This document shows, piece by piece, positions 29,201-52,127 of a DNA stretch of 64,000 bases (positions within the stretch are counted from its first letter, which is position 1; each line of letters opens with the position of its first letter). The notes under the pieces are model-generated. The model was not told where the DNA came from. It made no database searches and saw only the letters and a program-made list of their open reading frames with translations. The stretch comes from Amycolatopsis sp. NBC_01488. Its GTDB lineage: Bacteria; Actinomycetota; Actinomycetes; Mycobacteriales; Pseudonocardiaceae. Location of the stretch: assembly GCF_036227105.1 (NCBI RefSeq), contig NZ_CP109434.1:7288501-7352500 (forward strand), given 5' to 3'. The translations under genes were made by a program, and so were the position numbers.

Positions 29201-29562
29201 TCACGCGGGGAGATGCCGAAGAACGCCGCGTCGAATTCCCCGGCGTCGGACAGGAATCCGCCTTCCCGGACGTAGGAGCTTCCCGTTCGCCCCGCGTCCG
29301 GGTCGAACAACGCCTCGACGTCCCAGCCTCGGTCGGCGGGCATCGGGCCGATCGCGTCGACTCCGCCCTCGACCAGCGCCCACAGCTGCTCCGGGTCGCG
29401 GACCCCGCCGGGGAACCGGCACGACATCCCGACGATCGCGATCGGCTCCGTGCGCTCGCGCGCTTCCCGCCGCAGCCGTTCGTTGTCGCGCAGGCTCGCC
29501 CGCAGCGCCTTCACCAGGTCGTCGGCCGAGGTGGTCATCCGCTCGTTCCCTTTCTCGTTCAT
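23248..29562 (-). CDS. Type I PKS C: module 5
   Basis: This single-module, 2104-residue protein is KS (from about residue 38)-AT-DH-ER-KR-ACP with a C-terminal docking tail (about 2025-2104). The AT has GHSQGE and YASHS (residues near 743), a methylmalonyl signature. The DH has HRVGGRCVVP. The ER is intact (HAAAGGVG) and has V where (2S)-type ERs carry Y (ALDVVPG), which by the usual rule predicts a 2R methyl. The KR has LAD in place of LDD but keeps the diagnostic last aspartate (B type). The start at 29562 overlaps the PKS B stop as ATGA. An in-frame ATG at 29538, behind AAAGGGA, may be the real start. One TTA codon (26713-26715, residue 950) is present. Predicted output: saturated methyl-branched unit. 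Confidence 0.93.
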   Translation of the reverse strand: MNEKGNERMTTSADDLVKALRASLRDNERLRREARERTEPIAIVGMSCRFPGGVRDPEQLWALVEGGVDAIGPMPADRGWDVEALFDPDAGRTGSSYVREGGFLSDAGEFDAAFFGISPREALAMDPQQRLLLELSWEALEHAGIDPGALGGSRTGVFAGTSFQDHGPRLHEGSRATEGHLMTGSMPSVTSGRVAYTLGLGGPALTVDTACSSSLVALHLAAESLRRGECELALAAGVTVMSTPGVFVELSRQGALSRDGRCRSFAEAPGGTGWAEGAGVLVVERLSTARRNGHEILAVLRGNAVNSDGASNGLTAPSGPAQERVIRDALAVAGLSAADVDLVEAHGTGTALGDPIEAHSLLATYGQDRTEPLRLGSVKSNIGHTQSAAGVAGVLKVVLALRHEKMPPTLHADEPSRAIDWTAGAVELLRRARPWPRTATPRRAAVSSFGISGTNAHVILEEAPEPDAAPAAPLVRGVVPWVLSARTQEAVLEQARRLHRHVRAEAAADVGFTLGSRPELPYRAVVVGRERDELLAGLTRVSPGAPVAAGARRPVFVFPGQGGQWAGMGRQLLHTAPVFADALAECSAALEPLTGRSVARLLAEGGELGGVEVVQPALWAVMVSLARLWEAAGVRPAAVLGHSQGEVAAACVAGILSLADGARIVAARSRAIARELSGTGGMASVSLSAEAIEPLLAGGGLSVAAVNGPASVVVSGDPEALDALLSRCEAEGVRARRIDVDYASHSPQVERIRTRLLTDLRDVAPRPGRPDVVLWSSVTGEAESGPGAEYWYRNLREPVAFDAAVRSLAGRGYDLFVECSPHPVLVPGAAAMLGERGAIVGSLRRGEPDAARFVASLGEAWVHGAAVRWAALTPGRRTPLPAYPFRRRRFWLAPPAPAGTATVDHPVLSTRFGLAGGDETVLTGVLGPAAQPWLRGHRVGGRCVVPGTALLELAAQAGHGSVGELTLHTPLAPAEDTVHDVQLRVGPPDTSGTRPFELHTRPRYAPHDARWTAHASGLLDAATPAAPGPGFPEKQDAWPPVDAMPVDVATCYDRLARAGLGYEDAFRGLSRAWRHGDDVYASVGLPTGYEDGRFALHPALLDAALHALAALDGPEVAKLPYHWAGVRWHRTGATALTARLRPDGADGFSVLAVDDSGQPVFSADSLVLRAATGGAAAAVPDSLYTVAWRPVEPGTGMPRLAVLGVSGLAITAGLSRAAGLDELAVAAPDVVLLDATQWQSEAVASLLPVVCAWLADERFATARLAVLTRDAVVAEPTDRPVEPDAAAVWGLVRSAQAEHPGRLLLADLSGEEDPAFFANALSGGEPQFALRADVVRVPRLQRAVADPALRSPDSAAWHLDLTGRGTLENLVLVPDPPPGPPGPGQVRIDVRATGVNFRDLMIALDVVPGERGLGGEAAGVVTAVGEGVAGFAVGDRVFGVFQHAFGPVATTTHRWLALMPADWSFVRAASVPIAYLTAYYGLVDLAGVRPGEAVLVHAAAGGVGTAAVQLARHLGAEVYATASPAKWPAVAASGVRVERIANSRTTEFEERFRVATGGRGVDVVLDCLAGEFVDAGLRLLPRGGRFLEMGKTDRRDPVEVAAAHPGVRYQAYDVLEAGPGRLQAMLAELLALFGSGALTLPPITAWDVRDAPEAFRALSRAQLVGKAVLTVPRPLDPAGTVLVTGGAGMVGAHLARRLVTRHGVRHLLLTGRTGPSTRTAGLVAEFAALGAEAEVVACDVADREAVARLLATIPATRPLTAVVHAAGVLADGLLETLTPERLAQVWLPKAEGARHLHELTAGHDLAAFVLCSSAAGILGGPGQAGYAAANAYLDGLAAHRVSRGLPASALAWGFWAERSTMTGAVDDAGLDRMARSGVRPLATAEALELFDAALTFPRAVTVPLRLDAGAFAGDDVPPLLRELVRPARSAAAPQGPAALNGLDGPARAEAVLTLVRTHAAVALGHESDEDVDAGQSFKELGFDSLSAVEFRNRLAAALGRRLPVTLVFDHPTPQALTRALLELLAPAATGLDAVKNALAGLETALSTMASGVEVDGWDEVAERLRVLQTRVMPEAPSGELDGATTEELFDLIDRGLGARAPVRD

Positions 29563-32500
29563 TCGCCGCCGGAATTCAGTGCGAGCCGGACCAGTTCGGC
29601 CGCGTCCATCGCGTCGACGTCGGCCGCCGCCGGCGATTCGACCGGCGCGGACGGGTCGGCCGGCGCGGCGAGTCCGAGCAATGTGGACAGCAGTCCCGTC
29701 TCTTTCAACCGGCCCAGCGGAACCGTCGCCAGCGCACGGCGAACCGCGGCCTCGTCGGGTTCGCGCGGCCCTGTTTGCCGAAGGCGCCCGGTGCCGAAGG
29801 AGGCGGCGAGGTGCGCGGCCAGGGCGGCCGGAGTGGGGTGGTCGAACACCAGGGTCGGCCGCAGCCGCAGACCGGTCGCGGCGGCGAGGCGGTTGCGCAG
29901 TTCGACGGCGGTGAGCGAGTCGAAGCCCAGCTCGTGGAACGCCTGGTCCTCGGCGATCCCACCGGCCTCACCGTGTCCGAGCACGGCGGCTGCCTCGGCC
30001 CGGACCCGGCCGGTCAGCAGTACCCGCCGCTCGTCGTCGGCCAGAGCCGCCAGGCGGGCCCGGACGTCCTCCGGCGCCGCCGCAGTCCGGGGCGCGGCCG
30101 GGACCAGACTGCGCAATACCGGCGGCAGGACGCCTTCGAGGTCCTGGTTGCGCAGCACGGCGGGTTCCCAGCGGGCGGGCACCAGCACCGCCCGTCCGGT
30201 CCCGAGGGCCGCGTCGAACAGCGCCGTGCCGTCCACATCGGACAGTCCGACCAGGCCGACGCGGTCGTGGCGCCCCGCGGCGGCCATCCCACCCCCGTCG
30301 CTCCAGCGGCCCCAGGCCAGCGACACCGCGGGCAGGCCACGCGCCCGCCGGAACTGCGCCAGCGCGTCGAGAAAGCCGTTGGCCGCGGCGTAGTTCGCCT
30401 GCCCGGCCGCACCGGTCACCCCGGCCACCGAGGAGAACAGCACGAACGCGCGCAGGTCGCGGTCCGCGGTCAGCTCGTGCAGGTTCCACGCGCCGTCGAC
30501 CTTCGGCCGGAACACGCTCGCCAGCCGGTCCGCATCCAGTGACGCGAGAACGCCGTCGTCGAGGAGGCCCGCGGCGTGCACGACCGCCGTGACCGGGCGC
30601 GCGTCCAGGACCGCCGCCAGTGCGGCGCGATCCGCCACGTCGCAGGCGATCACCGCCACGTCCGCACCGGCGGCGGTCAGCTCGTCCCGCAGGGTCTGCG
30701 CACCCGGCGCGGCGAGCCCGGTGCGTCCCAGCAGCACCAGCCGCCGCACGCCGAGGGCGGCGAGATGGCGGGCCACCACCGCGCCCAACGCCCCGGTGCC
30801 CCCGGTGATCAGCACGGCATCCCCGAATTCCGGACTGTCCACGGTGGACACTTCGAGCCGGCTCAGCCTGGGTACCCGGAAGCGGCCGTCGCGCACGGCG
30901 AGCTGGGGTTCCCCGGTCGCGAGGAGGCGAGCGACGGTCGAGCCGTCGAGCGGGCGGTCGACGTCGGCAAGCACGATCCGGCCGGGATGCTCGGCCTGCG
31001 CGCACCGCACAAGCCCCCACACGGCGCCACCGGCGGGATCCGTGACGGCGGCTCCGGCGTCGACGGCGCCGCGGGTAGCCACCACCAGCACCGAGTCCGC
31101 CCCGGGCGGGCGGGCCAGCCACTCCTGCACCGCTTCCAGCACTTCGCCGACGACCGCATGCACGTCGTTGCTCCTCGACGCGGGGAGCACGACGACGGCG
31201 GAATCACCCGGGGCGCCCCACTCGGTGTACTCGCACGAGCCCGCTTCGGCGGGGTCGGTGATGTCCGTCCATTCCAGACTGTGGAGCGCGTCGCGTCGCG
31301 GGCCCACCCTGGCTTCCCGCAACGTCAGCGCCGCCACGGAGAGCACCGGGCGCCCAGCTTCGTCCGCCAGTTCCACCGCGATCGCATCCGGACCCGCCGG
31401 GGTCAGTTTCACCCGGGCGGCCACCGCGCCGGAGGCGTGCAACGACACGCCCGACCACGAGAACGGGAGTTTCGCCGCGCCAGCCGGGCCGCTGAGGCTC
31501 AGCGCGTGCAGCGCGGCATCGGACAGCGCGGGGTGGACGCCGCACCAGCCGCCCTCCCGGCTCTCGTCGGGCAGGGCCACCTCGGCGAACAGTTCGTCGC
31601 CACGCCGCCAGGCCCGGGTCAGCCCGCGGAACGCGGCACCGTAACCGAGGCCGGCGCCGGCCAGCGCCGGATAGACGTCCACAGTGGACGCTTTTACGGC
31701 ATCGACGGGAGGCCAGGCGGTCAGGTCCGCCGGAGTTGCCGCGACGGGCCTGAGCATCCCCTCGGCATGCTGCGTCCACGGGCCGTCGGGAACGGTCCGG
31801 GCGTACACCGCGATCGGACGGCGGCCGTCCGATCCGGCCTCGCCGACCACGACCTGGATCGGCGTCGCTCCGGGCGGCAGGACAAGCGGTGTCCGGACGG
31901 TCAGTTCTTCCACTGCCTCACAACCGGTTTCGCGGGCAGCGCACAGGGCGAGTTCGAGGAACGCGGTCCCGGGCAGCACGAGGTCGCCGCCGACGACGTG
32001 CCCGGTCAGCCACGGCTGCGTCGCCGGGGAGAGGGTTCCGGTGAGCAGCAGCCCGTCCCCGCCCGGGGCGATCGCGGCCGCCAGCACCGGGTGGGCGAGC
32101 GACCGCAGCCCGGCCGCGGCCAGGCCCCGCGCCGACGTGGTGGATTCGCTCAGCCACAGCCGCTGCCGCTGGAACGGGTAGGTGGGCACCGCAGCCGCTC
32201 GTGCGCCCGCGAACAGCGCACGCCAGTTCACCGGCACTCCGGCGGTCCAGCAGCGACCGGCGGCCGCCAGCATCGCGACGGGTTCGGCAGGCCCGTCCGG
32301 GAGCGCGGGGACGCAGATCGTCCCGTCCGGCACGCTCTCCTCGGCCAGACTGCTCAGCGCCGTGCCCGGGCCCAGCTCCAGCAGGGCTCGCACGTCCGGA
32401 CCGGCCGCCGTGACGGCGCCGTCGGCGAACCGGACCGCTTGCCGGGCGTGGCGGATCCAGTAGTCCGCGGTGGCGATTCCGGCCGGATCGGCCAGGCGGC

Positions 32501-35500
32501 CGGTCAGGTTCGAGATCATCGGCAGGACCGGTTCACAGAACACGACCGTGCCCAGCACCGCGGCGAACTCGTCGAGCATCGGATCGACCAACGGCGAATG
32601 AAACGCATGACTCACCCGCAACCGCCTGACCCGCCGCCCGCGGGTTTCGGCCACCTCGGCAAGTGCGAGCACCGCGTCCTCCGCGCCCGACACCACCACC
32701 GACGACGGCCCGTTCACCGCCGCAATCGCAGCCCGCTCTCCCATACCGGCGAGAAGTTCGTCCACCTCGGACTCCGGCGCGGCGACCGCGACCATCGCCC
32801 CACCCGGCGCAAGCGCCTGCATCAGCCGCCCGCGGGCGGCAACCACCCGGCACGCGTCACCCAACGACCACACACCGGCCACGTACGCCGCCGTCAGTTC
32901 ACCGATCGAATGCCCCAGCACCACCGCCGGACGCAATCCCCACGACTCCACCAACCGGAACAACGCCACCTCGACAGCGAACAACGCCGCCTGCGTGAAC
33001 ATCGTTTCGTCGAGCCGGTCCCCCGAGCGAACGACTTCCTTCACCGACTCACCCAGCTCGGCGTCCAGAAGCGCACACACCTCATCGAAAACCTCGGCAT
33101 ACACCGGAAACTCCTCGGCCAGTCCGAAGCCCATCCCGGCCCGTTGCGTGCCCTGTCCGGGGAAGACCACGGCCAGCTCCCCAGCCGGTGCCGACGGGGC
33201 GACGCCCTCCGCGATTTCCTGCAGCCCCGCCCGCAGCGCCGGCAAGTCCTGGGCGACCACGACCGCGCGCCGGTCGAATACCGCACGTTTCGCGAGCGTG
33301 CCACCGAGATCCGCGAGCCGAACTCCCTTTTCCAGCATGGGCATCAGCCGGGCCGCCTGGGCACGGATCGCCTCGGGTGTCTTCGCCGAGAGGACGACCG
33401 GGACCACCGCGGCATCCGGCCCGGGCTCCGGTGGCTCTTCCGGCTCGTGTTCCAGGATCACGTGAGCATTGGTTCCGCTGATCCCGAACGAGGACACCCC
33501 CGCCCGGCGCGCACGGCCGGTTTCCGGCCACGGCCGCGCCTCCACGGCCAGCTCGACCGCCCCGGATTCCCAATCCACCCGCGGAGTTCGTTCGCCCGCG
33601 TGCAGCGTGGGCGGGACGACGCCGTGCCGCAACGCCATCACCGTCTTGATCACCCCGGCCACACCCGCCGCCGCCTGCGCATGCCCGATATTCGACTTCA
33701 ACGACCCCAACCACACCGGACGATCCACCGCACGCCCCTGCCCATAAGTCGCCAGCAACGCCTGCGCCTCGATCGGATCACCCAGCGACGTCCCCGTACC
33801 ATGCGCCTCCACCACATCGACGTCCATAGTGGACAACCCGGCCGAGGCCAACGCAGCACAGATCACCCGCTGCTGCGACGGACCATTCGGCGCTGTCAAC
33901 CCATTGGACGCACCATCCGAATTCACCGCACTGCCCCGCACCACTGCAAGCACCTCATGCCCATTGCGGTGCGCATCCGACAACCGCTCCACCAACAGCA
34001 CGCCGACACCCTCGGCCCAGCCCGTCCCATCCGCATCCGCCGAGAACGACCTGCACCGGCCATCCGGAGACAAGCCGCGCTGCCGCGAAAACTCCACGAA
34101 CGCCGTCGGAGTCGCCATCACCGTCACCCCGCCCGCCAGCGCCAGCTCACACTCCCCCCGCCGCAACGACTGCGCCGCCAAATGCAACGCCACCAGCGAC
34201 GACGAACACGCGGTGTCGACCGTCAACGCCGGGCCTTCCAGCCCGAAGGTGTAAGCCACCCGCCCGGAGGCGACTCCGCCTGCGCTTCCGCTGCCGAGGA
34301 ATCCTTCGAAGCCGTCCGGAATCTCAGTGAACCGGCTGCCGTAGTCGTGGTACATCACGCCGGTGAACACGCCGGTCCGGCTGCCCCGCAAGGACCCGGG
34401 ATCGAGCCCCGCCCGCTCGAACGCCTCCCACGACGTTTCCAGCAACAACCGCTGCTGCGGGTCCATCGCCAGGGCCTCACGCGGCGAAACCCCGAAAAAC
34501 GCCGGATCGAAATCCGCCGCGTCATGAAGGAAACCGCCCTCGCGCACGTACATGGCCCCAGCCCGATCCGGATCCGGATCGAACAGTCCCTCAACATCCC
34601 AACCCCGATCCGAAGGCATCGGACCGATCGCGTCGCCCCCAGTCACGACCAAATCCCAGAGATCCTCCGGCGAAACAACACCACCCGGAAACCGGCACGC
34701 CATCCCCACGATCGCCACCGGCTCATCCACCACGACAGCCCGCACGACCGGCGTCTCGGCTGCACCGCCGCCGAGTTCGGTGGCCAGCTGGGCGGCCAGG
34801 GCACCGGTGTCGGGGTAGTCGAACACGAGCGTCGCGGGCAGGCGCAGGTCGAGCGCCGCCGCCAGCCGGTTGCGCAGTTCGACGGCCATCAGCGAATCGA
34901 AGCCCAGCGTCTGGAAGGCTCGTCCGGCCGCGATCGGCTCCGCATGCCCGAGAACCACTGCGGCTTCGGCCGCGATCAGCGCGCTCAGGCGCCGGATCCG
35001 TTCGGGCAGCGCGAATCCGGCCCAGGCTACGGCCGGGTGGGCCGTGCTCACGGACTCGGACGACATCCGGGGACGGCCACGCAGCACCGTCGGCAGCTCA
35101 CCGTGCCGAGGCCCGAACCGTGCCGGGACCACGAGGGCTTCGGCACCTGAAGTCGCCGCGTCGAACAAGGCGAGACCGTCCTCGGTGGACAGTGGAAGCA
35201 GACCGGTGCGGCCCAGCCGGGCGAGATCGGCGTCGTCCAGCTCGCCGGTCAGCACGCTGCGCTCAGCCCAGAAACCCCAGGCGAGCGAGACCGCGGGCAA
35301 CCCCAGCGCGCGCCGGTGCCCGGCCAGGGCGTCCAGGAATCCGTTCGCCGCGGCGTAGTTCGCCTGCCCCGCCGCACCCACGATCCCGGCCACCGACGAA
35401 AACAGCACGAACGCCCGCAGCTCACGACCGGCAGTCAGCTCGTGCAGGTTTCGTGCTCCGTCGGCCTTCGGGCCCAGCACGCGATCGAGCCGCTCGGCGT

Positions 35501-38500
35501 CGAGAGATTCCACCACCCCGTCGTCGAGCACTCCCGCGGCGTGCACGACCGCGGTCACCGGGTGCTCTTCCAGGACCGCGGCCAGCGCGGCCCGGTCCGC
35601 GACGTCACACGCGAGGACCGACGTCTGCGCGCCCGCCGCCACCAGCTCGTCGCGCAGCGCGTCCGCACCGGGCGCGGCGAGGCCGGACCGGCTCAGCAGC
35701 ACCAGCCCGCGCACGCCTCCGCGCACCAGGTGGCGAGCCACGGCGGAGCCCAGGGTGCCGGTGCCGCCGGTGATCAGCACCGTGTCCGCGGAGGTGAGGC
35801 GAGGCTCGGCCGCGGGCGCGGTGAGGCGGGTCAAGCGGGGTACCAGGAAACGTCCGTCGCGCACCACGACCTGCGGTTCACCGATCGAGACGGCTGCGAC
35901 CGCTTCGGCCACGCCGGGCGCGTCGACCACGACGACGCGGCCCGGATGCTCGGTCTGCGCCGAGCGCGCCAGCCCCCACACCGCCCCGCCGTCCACATCG
36001 GACACTCCGGAACCGGCAGCGTCCACCGCCCCGTCGGTCCACACCAGCAGGGTCGCCCCGGCGAACCGCGGGTCGGTGACCCAGTGCCGGAGCACGTCCA
36101 GCACCCGGCGCGTCACGGCGCGCAGCTCACCCACGGCCGGGAGCACCACCAGCGGCGGCACCGGATTCCCGGACAGCGCCCGCAGATCCTGACCGGGCTC
36201 CAGCACAGTCCACGGGCCGTCCGCGGGGACGATCGGCCCGGCGGGCAGCCACTCCAAGCGGAAAAATGCGTCCGCGAAGGTCTCCCGCGGCGCTGCCGGC
36301 CTCAGGGCGAGACGGTGCACCGACGCGACCGCCCGCCCTTCCTCGTCCCACAAGCGGACCGAAGCGGTGAACTCATCCCTCTTCGCCAGGCGCACCCGCA
36401 GCGCTGTGGCTCCGGTGGCGTGGCGCGAAACACCCGACCACGCAAAGGGCACGAGTGATTCGGCGGTGCCGGAACCGGTGTGGCCGAAGGCATGCAGGGC
36501 GGCGTCGAACAACGCCGGGTGCAGGCCGTACCCGGCCGCGTCACACCCGGCCGGCAGGGCAACCTCGGCCCAGACCTCGCCGTCGGCCCGCCAAGCCCGG
36601 CGCAGACCACGGAACACGGGGCCGTATTCGAGGCCAGCGTCGGCGAGATCGTCGTACCAGCCTTCGAGCGGCACCTGAACCGCACCGGCGGGGGGCCACT
36701 CGGGCAGGTCCGGGAGCGTGTCGCCGGTGCCGGGCGACGAGAGCACGCCCTCGGCATGGGAGGTCCACTCACTGCTGCCCGCACCCGAGTGCACCGTGAC
36801 CGGCCGATGGCCGTTCGCGCCGGCCGCGCCCACCCGCATTTGGATCCGCACCGCGGCCCCGGCGGGGAGCACCATCGGTTCGGCGAGAGTCAGTTCTTCG
36901 AGACGGCCGCAGCCGAGCCGCTCGCCCGCGTGCAGCACGAGGTCCACCATCGCGGTGCCGGGAAGTACCACGGTGCCCGCCACCACGTGGTCGGCCAGCC
37001 ACGGATACATCGCCGTCGAAAGGGTTCCGGTGAGGACCACTTCGTCCGCCTCGGCCAGTTCGACGGCGGCACCGGCCAGCGGGTGGGACGAGGCGTCGAG
37101 GCCGAGGGACGCGGCGTCGGCCGGGGCCGCGCCGCCGAGCCAGTAGCGGCTCCGCTGGAACGCGTAGGTCGGCAGATCGACCGGGCGGGCATCGGGGAAA
37201 ACCGCATCCCAGGACACCGGGGCGCCTCGCACCGCGGCTTCGGCCAGAGACCGCAGGAACCGGGCGGCCCCACCGTCGTCGCGGCGCAGGGTGCCCAGCA
37301 CGGGCACATCACCGACGATCCCCGGCAGCGTCACGGTGAGCACCGGATGCGGGCTCACCTCGACGAAGGCAGTGTGCCCGAGGGCGGCGCGCACCGCGCG
37401 TTCGAACTCGACCGTGCGGCGCAGCCCGTCGTACCAGTACTGCGCGTCCAGCCCGGCGGTGTCGAACAGGCCGCCGGTGACGCTCGAAAAGAACGGGACG
37501 TCACCACTGCGTGGGGTGATCGGGGCGAGGTCCGCGAGGATCCGTTCGCGCAGCCGCTCGACCTGCGGCGAGTGCGACGCGAACCCAACCGGGATGCGGC
37601 GGGTCCGCACGCCTGCCGACGTCAGCTCGGCGGAAAAGCCTTCCAGGGCCTCGACATCGCCCGAGACGACGGTGGCGCCGGGACCGTTCATCGCGGCCAC
37701 CGAAAGCCGGTCGCCCCAGGGGCGCAGGAAGTCCGTGACGTCGGCCGGGCCCGCGGCGACCGAGACCATACCGCCGTGACCGTCGAGTTCCTCGGCGACC
37801 GCGCGGCTGCGCAGGGCGACCGCACGGGCGGCGTCGTCCAGAGAAAGCGCCCCCGCCACCGTTGCCGCAGCGATTTCGCCCTGCGAATGCCCGAGCACGG
37901 CGGCCGGGCGGATCCCGTGCGCCCGCCACACCCGCGCGAGGGCGGTCATCGTCGCCCACAGCGCGGGCTGGACGACGTCGGCCCGGTCCAGCGACGGCGC
38001 TCCGGGCAGGCTGGCCAGGACGTCGGCCAGCTTCCAGTCCACATAGGACGAAAGGGCTTCGCCGCACTCCTCGACGCACCGGGCGAACACCGGCGACCCG
38101 GCCATCAGCCCGGCCCCCATGCCCGCCCACTGCGCCCCCTGGCCGGGAAAGACGAACACCGGTCGGAACGACGTCTCGCCCACCGTCCCGCGCAGCACGT
38201 CCGGGTGGCCCTTGCCCCGGGCGAGCGCGTCCAGGCCGGCCCGCAGTCCGGCCGGATCCGAGCCGGCCACCACGGCCCGGTGCGCAAGCGCGGAACGCGT
38301 AGTGGCCAGGGAAAACCCCACGTCCGCCGGGTCGGGCCCGGTCTGCGGCGACCAGTGCGCGTGCAGCCGCCGGGCCTGCGCCCGCAACGCGGCTTCGCTC
38401 TCCCCCGACAACGGCCAGAGCACGGGCCCGCTCTCCCGCGGCCGGAAGGAGCTGGGCTCGGGGACGGGCGCCTGCTCGAGCAGGACGTGGACGTTGGTCC

Positions 38501-39835
38501 CGCTCATCCCGAAAGAGGAGACCCCGGCCCGCCGCGGGCGGCCGGTCTCCGGCCACGGCACGGCTTCGGTCGCCAGCGTCACCGCCCCGGCCGACCAGTC
38601 GACGTGGGGGGTCGGCTCGGTCACGTGCACCGTGGGCGGCAGCACCCCGTGCCCCAGGGCGAGCACGGTCTTGATCACCCCGGCCACCCCGGCCGCGGCT
38701 TGGGTGTGCCCCAGGTTCGACTTCACCGAACCCAGCCACAAAGGGACCTCTCGATCCTGACCGTAGGTGGCCAGCAACGCCTGCGCCTCGATCGGATCAC
38801 CCAACCGCGTGCCGGTCCCGTGCGCTTCGACCGCGTCGACGTCGGACGCGGACCACCCGGCATCCGCCAGCGCCGCCCGGATCACCGCCTGCTGCGCCGG
38901 ACCGTTCGGCGCCGTCAAGCCGCTGCTCGCGCCGTCGGAATTCACCGCCGAGCCACGCACCAGCGCCAGCACCGGATGCCCGTGGCGGCGCGCATCCGAC
39001 AGCCGTTCCACCACCAGCACGCCGACACCTTCGGCCCAGCCCGTCCCGTCCGCGTCCGCCGAGAACGGCTTGCAGCGGCCATCCGGGGCCAGCCCGCCCT
39101 GACGGGCGAAATCGACGAACGCGCGCGGCGTCGCCATCACGGTGACCCCGCCGGCCAGCGCCAGCGCGCACTCGCCCCGCCGTAGCGACTGGGCCGCCAG
39201 GTGCAGTGCCACCAGCGACGACGAACACGCCGTGTCGACGGTCAGCGCGGGTCCGGTCAAGCCCAGCGCATAGGCCACCCGGCCGGACAGGACGCTGGCC
39301 GCGCTGCCGACCCCGACGTGACCGCCGACGCGCTCGCCGGCCGCGTGCAGCACCGACGCGTAGTCCTGGCCGTTGGTGCCGGCGAACACCCCGACCCGCT
39401 CGCCCCACAGCGAGTCCGGGGCGATCCGGGCACGTTCGCAGGCCTCCCACGACGCCTCCAGCAGCAGCCGCTGCTGGGGGTCCATCGCGGCTGCTTCCCG
39501 GGGCGAGAGGCGGAAAAGCTCGGCGTCGAACTCCGCGACGTCGCCGAGGAATCCGCCGTACCGCACGGACGCCGTGCCGGATGCGGCAAGGTCCCAGCCG
39601 CGGTCGGCCGGAAACTCCGACCGCGCGTCGCCACCCCCGACCAGCAGTTCCCAGAGCCGCTCCGGCGTGTCGGCCCCACCGGGAAACCGGCAGCTCATGC
39701 CCACGATCGCGATCGGCTCCTGCGCCGCGTCGGTCAGGTGTCGCAGCCGCCGGACCTCCTTGAGCGAGCCGCGCAGCGCCTCGGCGAGTTCGTCCGTCCG
39801 CCCGTCCATCGCGTATTCCGTTCTGCTTGCACCGG

Positions 39836-39839
<4 letters not shown>
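29559..39839 (-). CDS. Type I PKS B: modules 3 and 4
   Basis: This 3426-residue bimodular protein has a short N-terminal docking helix (about residues 1-38), module 3 (KS-AT-DH-KR-ACP, about 40-1690) and module 4 (KS-AT-DH-KR-ACP, 1703-3345), then a C-terminal docking tail ending LVRLALNSGGE. The start at 39839 (MTGASRTEY) is taken because it overlaps the PKS A stop as ATGA and leads straight into the docking helix. The frame stays open to 40370, but that extension is out-of-frame PKS A sequence. All KS, DH and KR catalytic motifs are present. It acts between PKS A and PKS C and should build a conjugated diene. Confidence 0.95.
32977..33122. repeat. 146-bp exact direct repeat, copy 2 (AT4)
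   Basis: This is the second copy, in PKS B module 4, same orientation, about 22.6 kb from copy 1. Confidence 0.85.
33661..33990. repeat. KS tract copy 2, near-identical to 5971-6300
   Basis: This is the partner of the KS9 tract. It lies in module 4 of PKS B, about 27.7 kb away, in the same orientation. Such direct repeats are recombination hot spots within and between PKS genes. Confidence 0.8.
34765..39722 (-). other. Module 3: KS-AT(methylmalonyl-type)-DH-KR-ACP
   Basis: The AT has GHSQGE and a loop reading GFASHS (near 37575), a phenylalanine variant of YASHS, so methylmalonyl is most likely. The DH has HVVAGTVVLP. The KR is B type (VLDDG) with GGTGTLG near 35761. The ACP serine is in LGFDSLM near 34901. 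The predicted output is a methyl-branched alkene conjugated with the module 4 alkene. Confidence 0.82.
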
Positions 39840-52117
<12,278 letters not shown>

Positions 52118-52127
52118 CCCGCGCCGG

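Larger units (their letters stand above)
29780..34737 (-). other. Module 4: KS-AT(malonyl)-DH-KR-ACP
   Basis: The AT has GHSIGE and HAFHS (near 32605), malonyl type. The DH has HVVGGDLVLP (near 31965-32010) and HPALSDAALHA. The KR has LLDDG, B type, with GGTGALG near 30815. The ACP serine is in LGFDSLT near 29925. The predicted output is an unbranched alkene. Confidence 0.88.
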
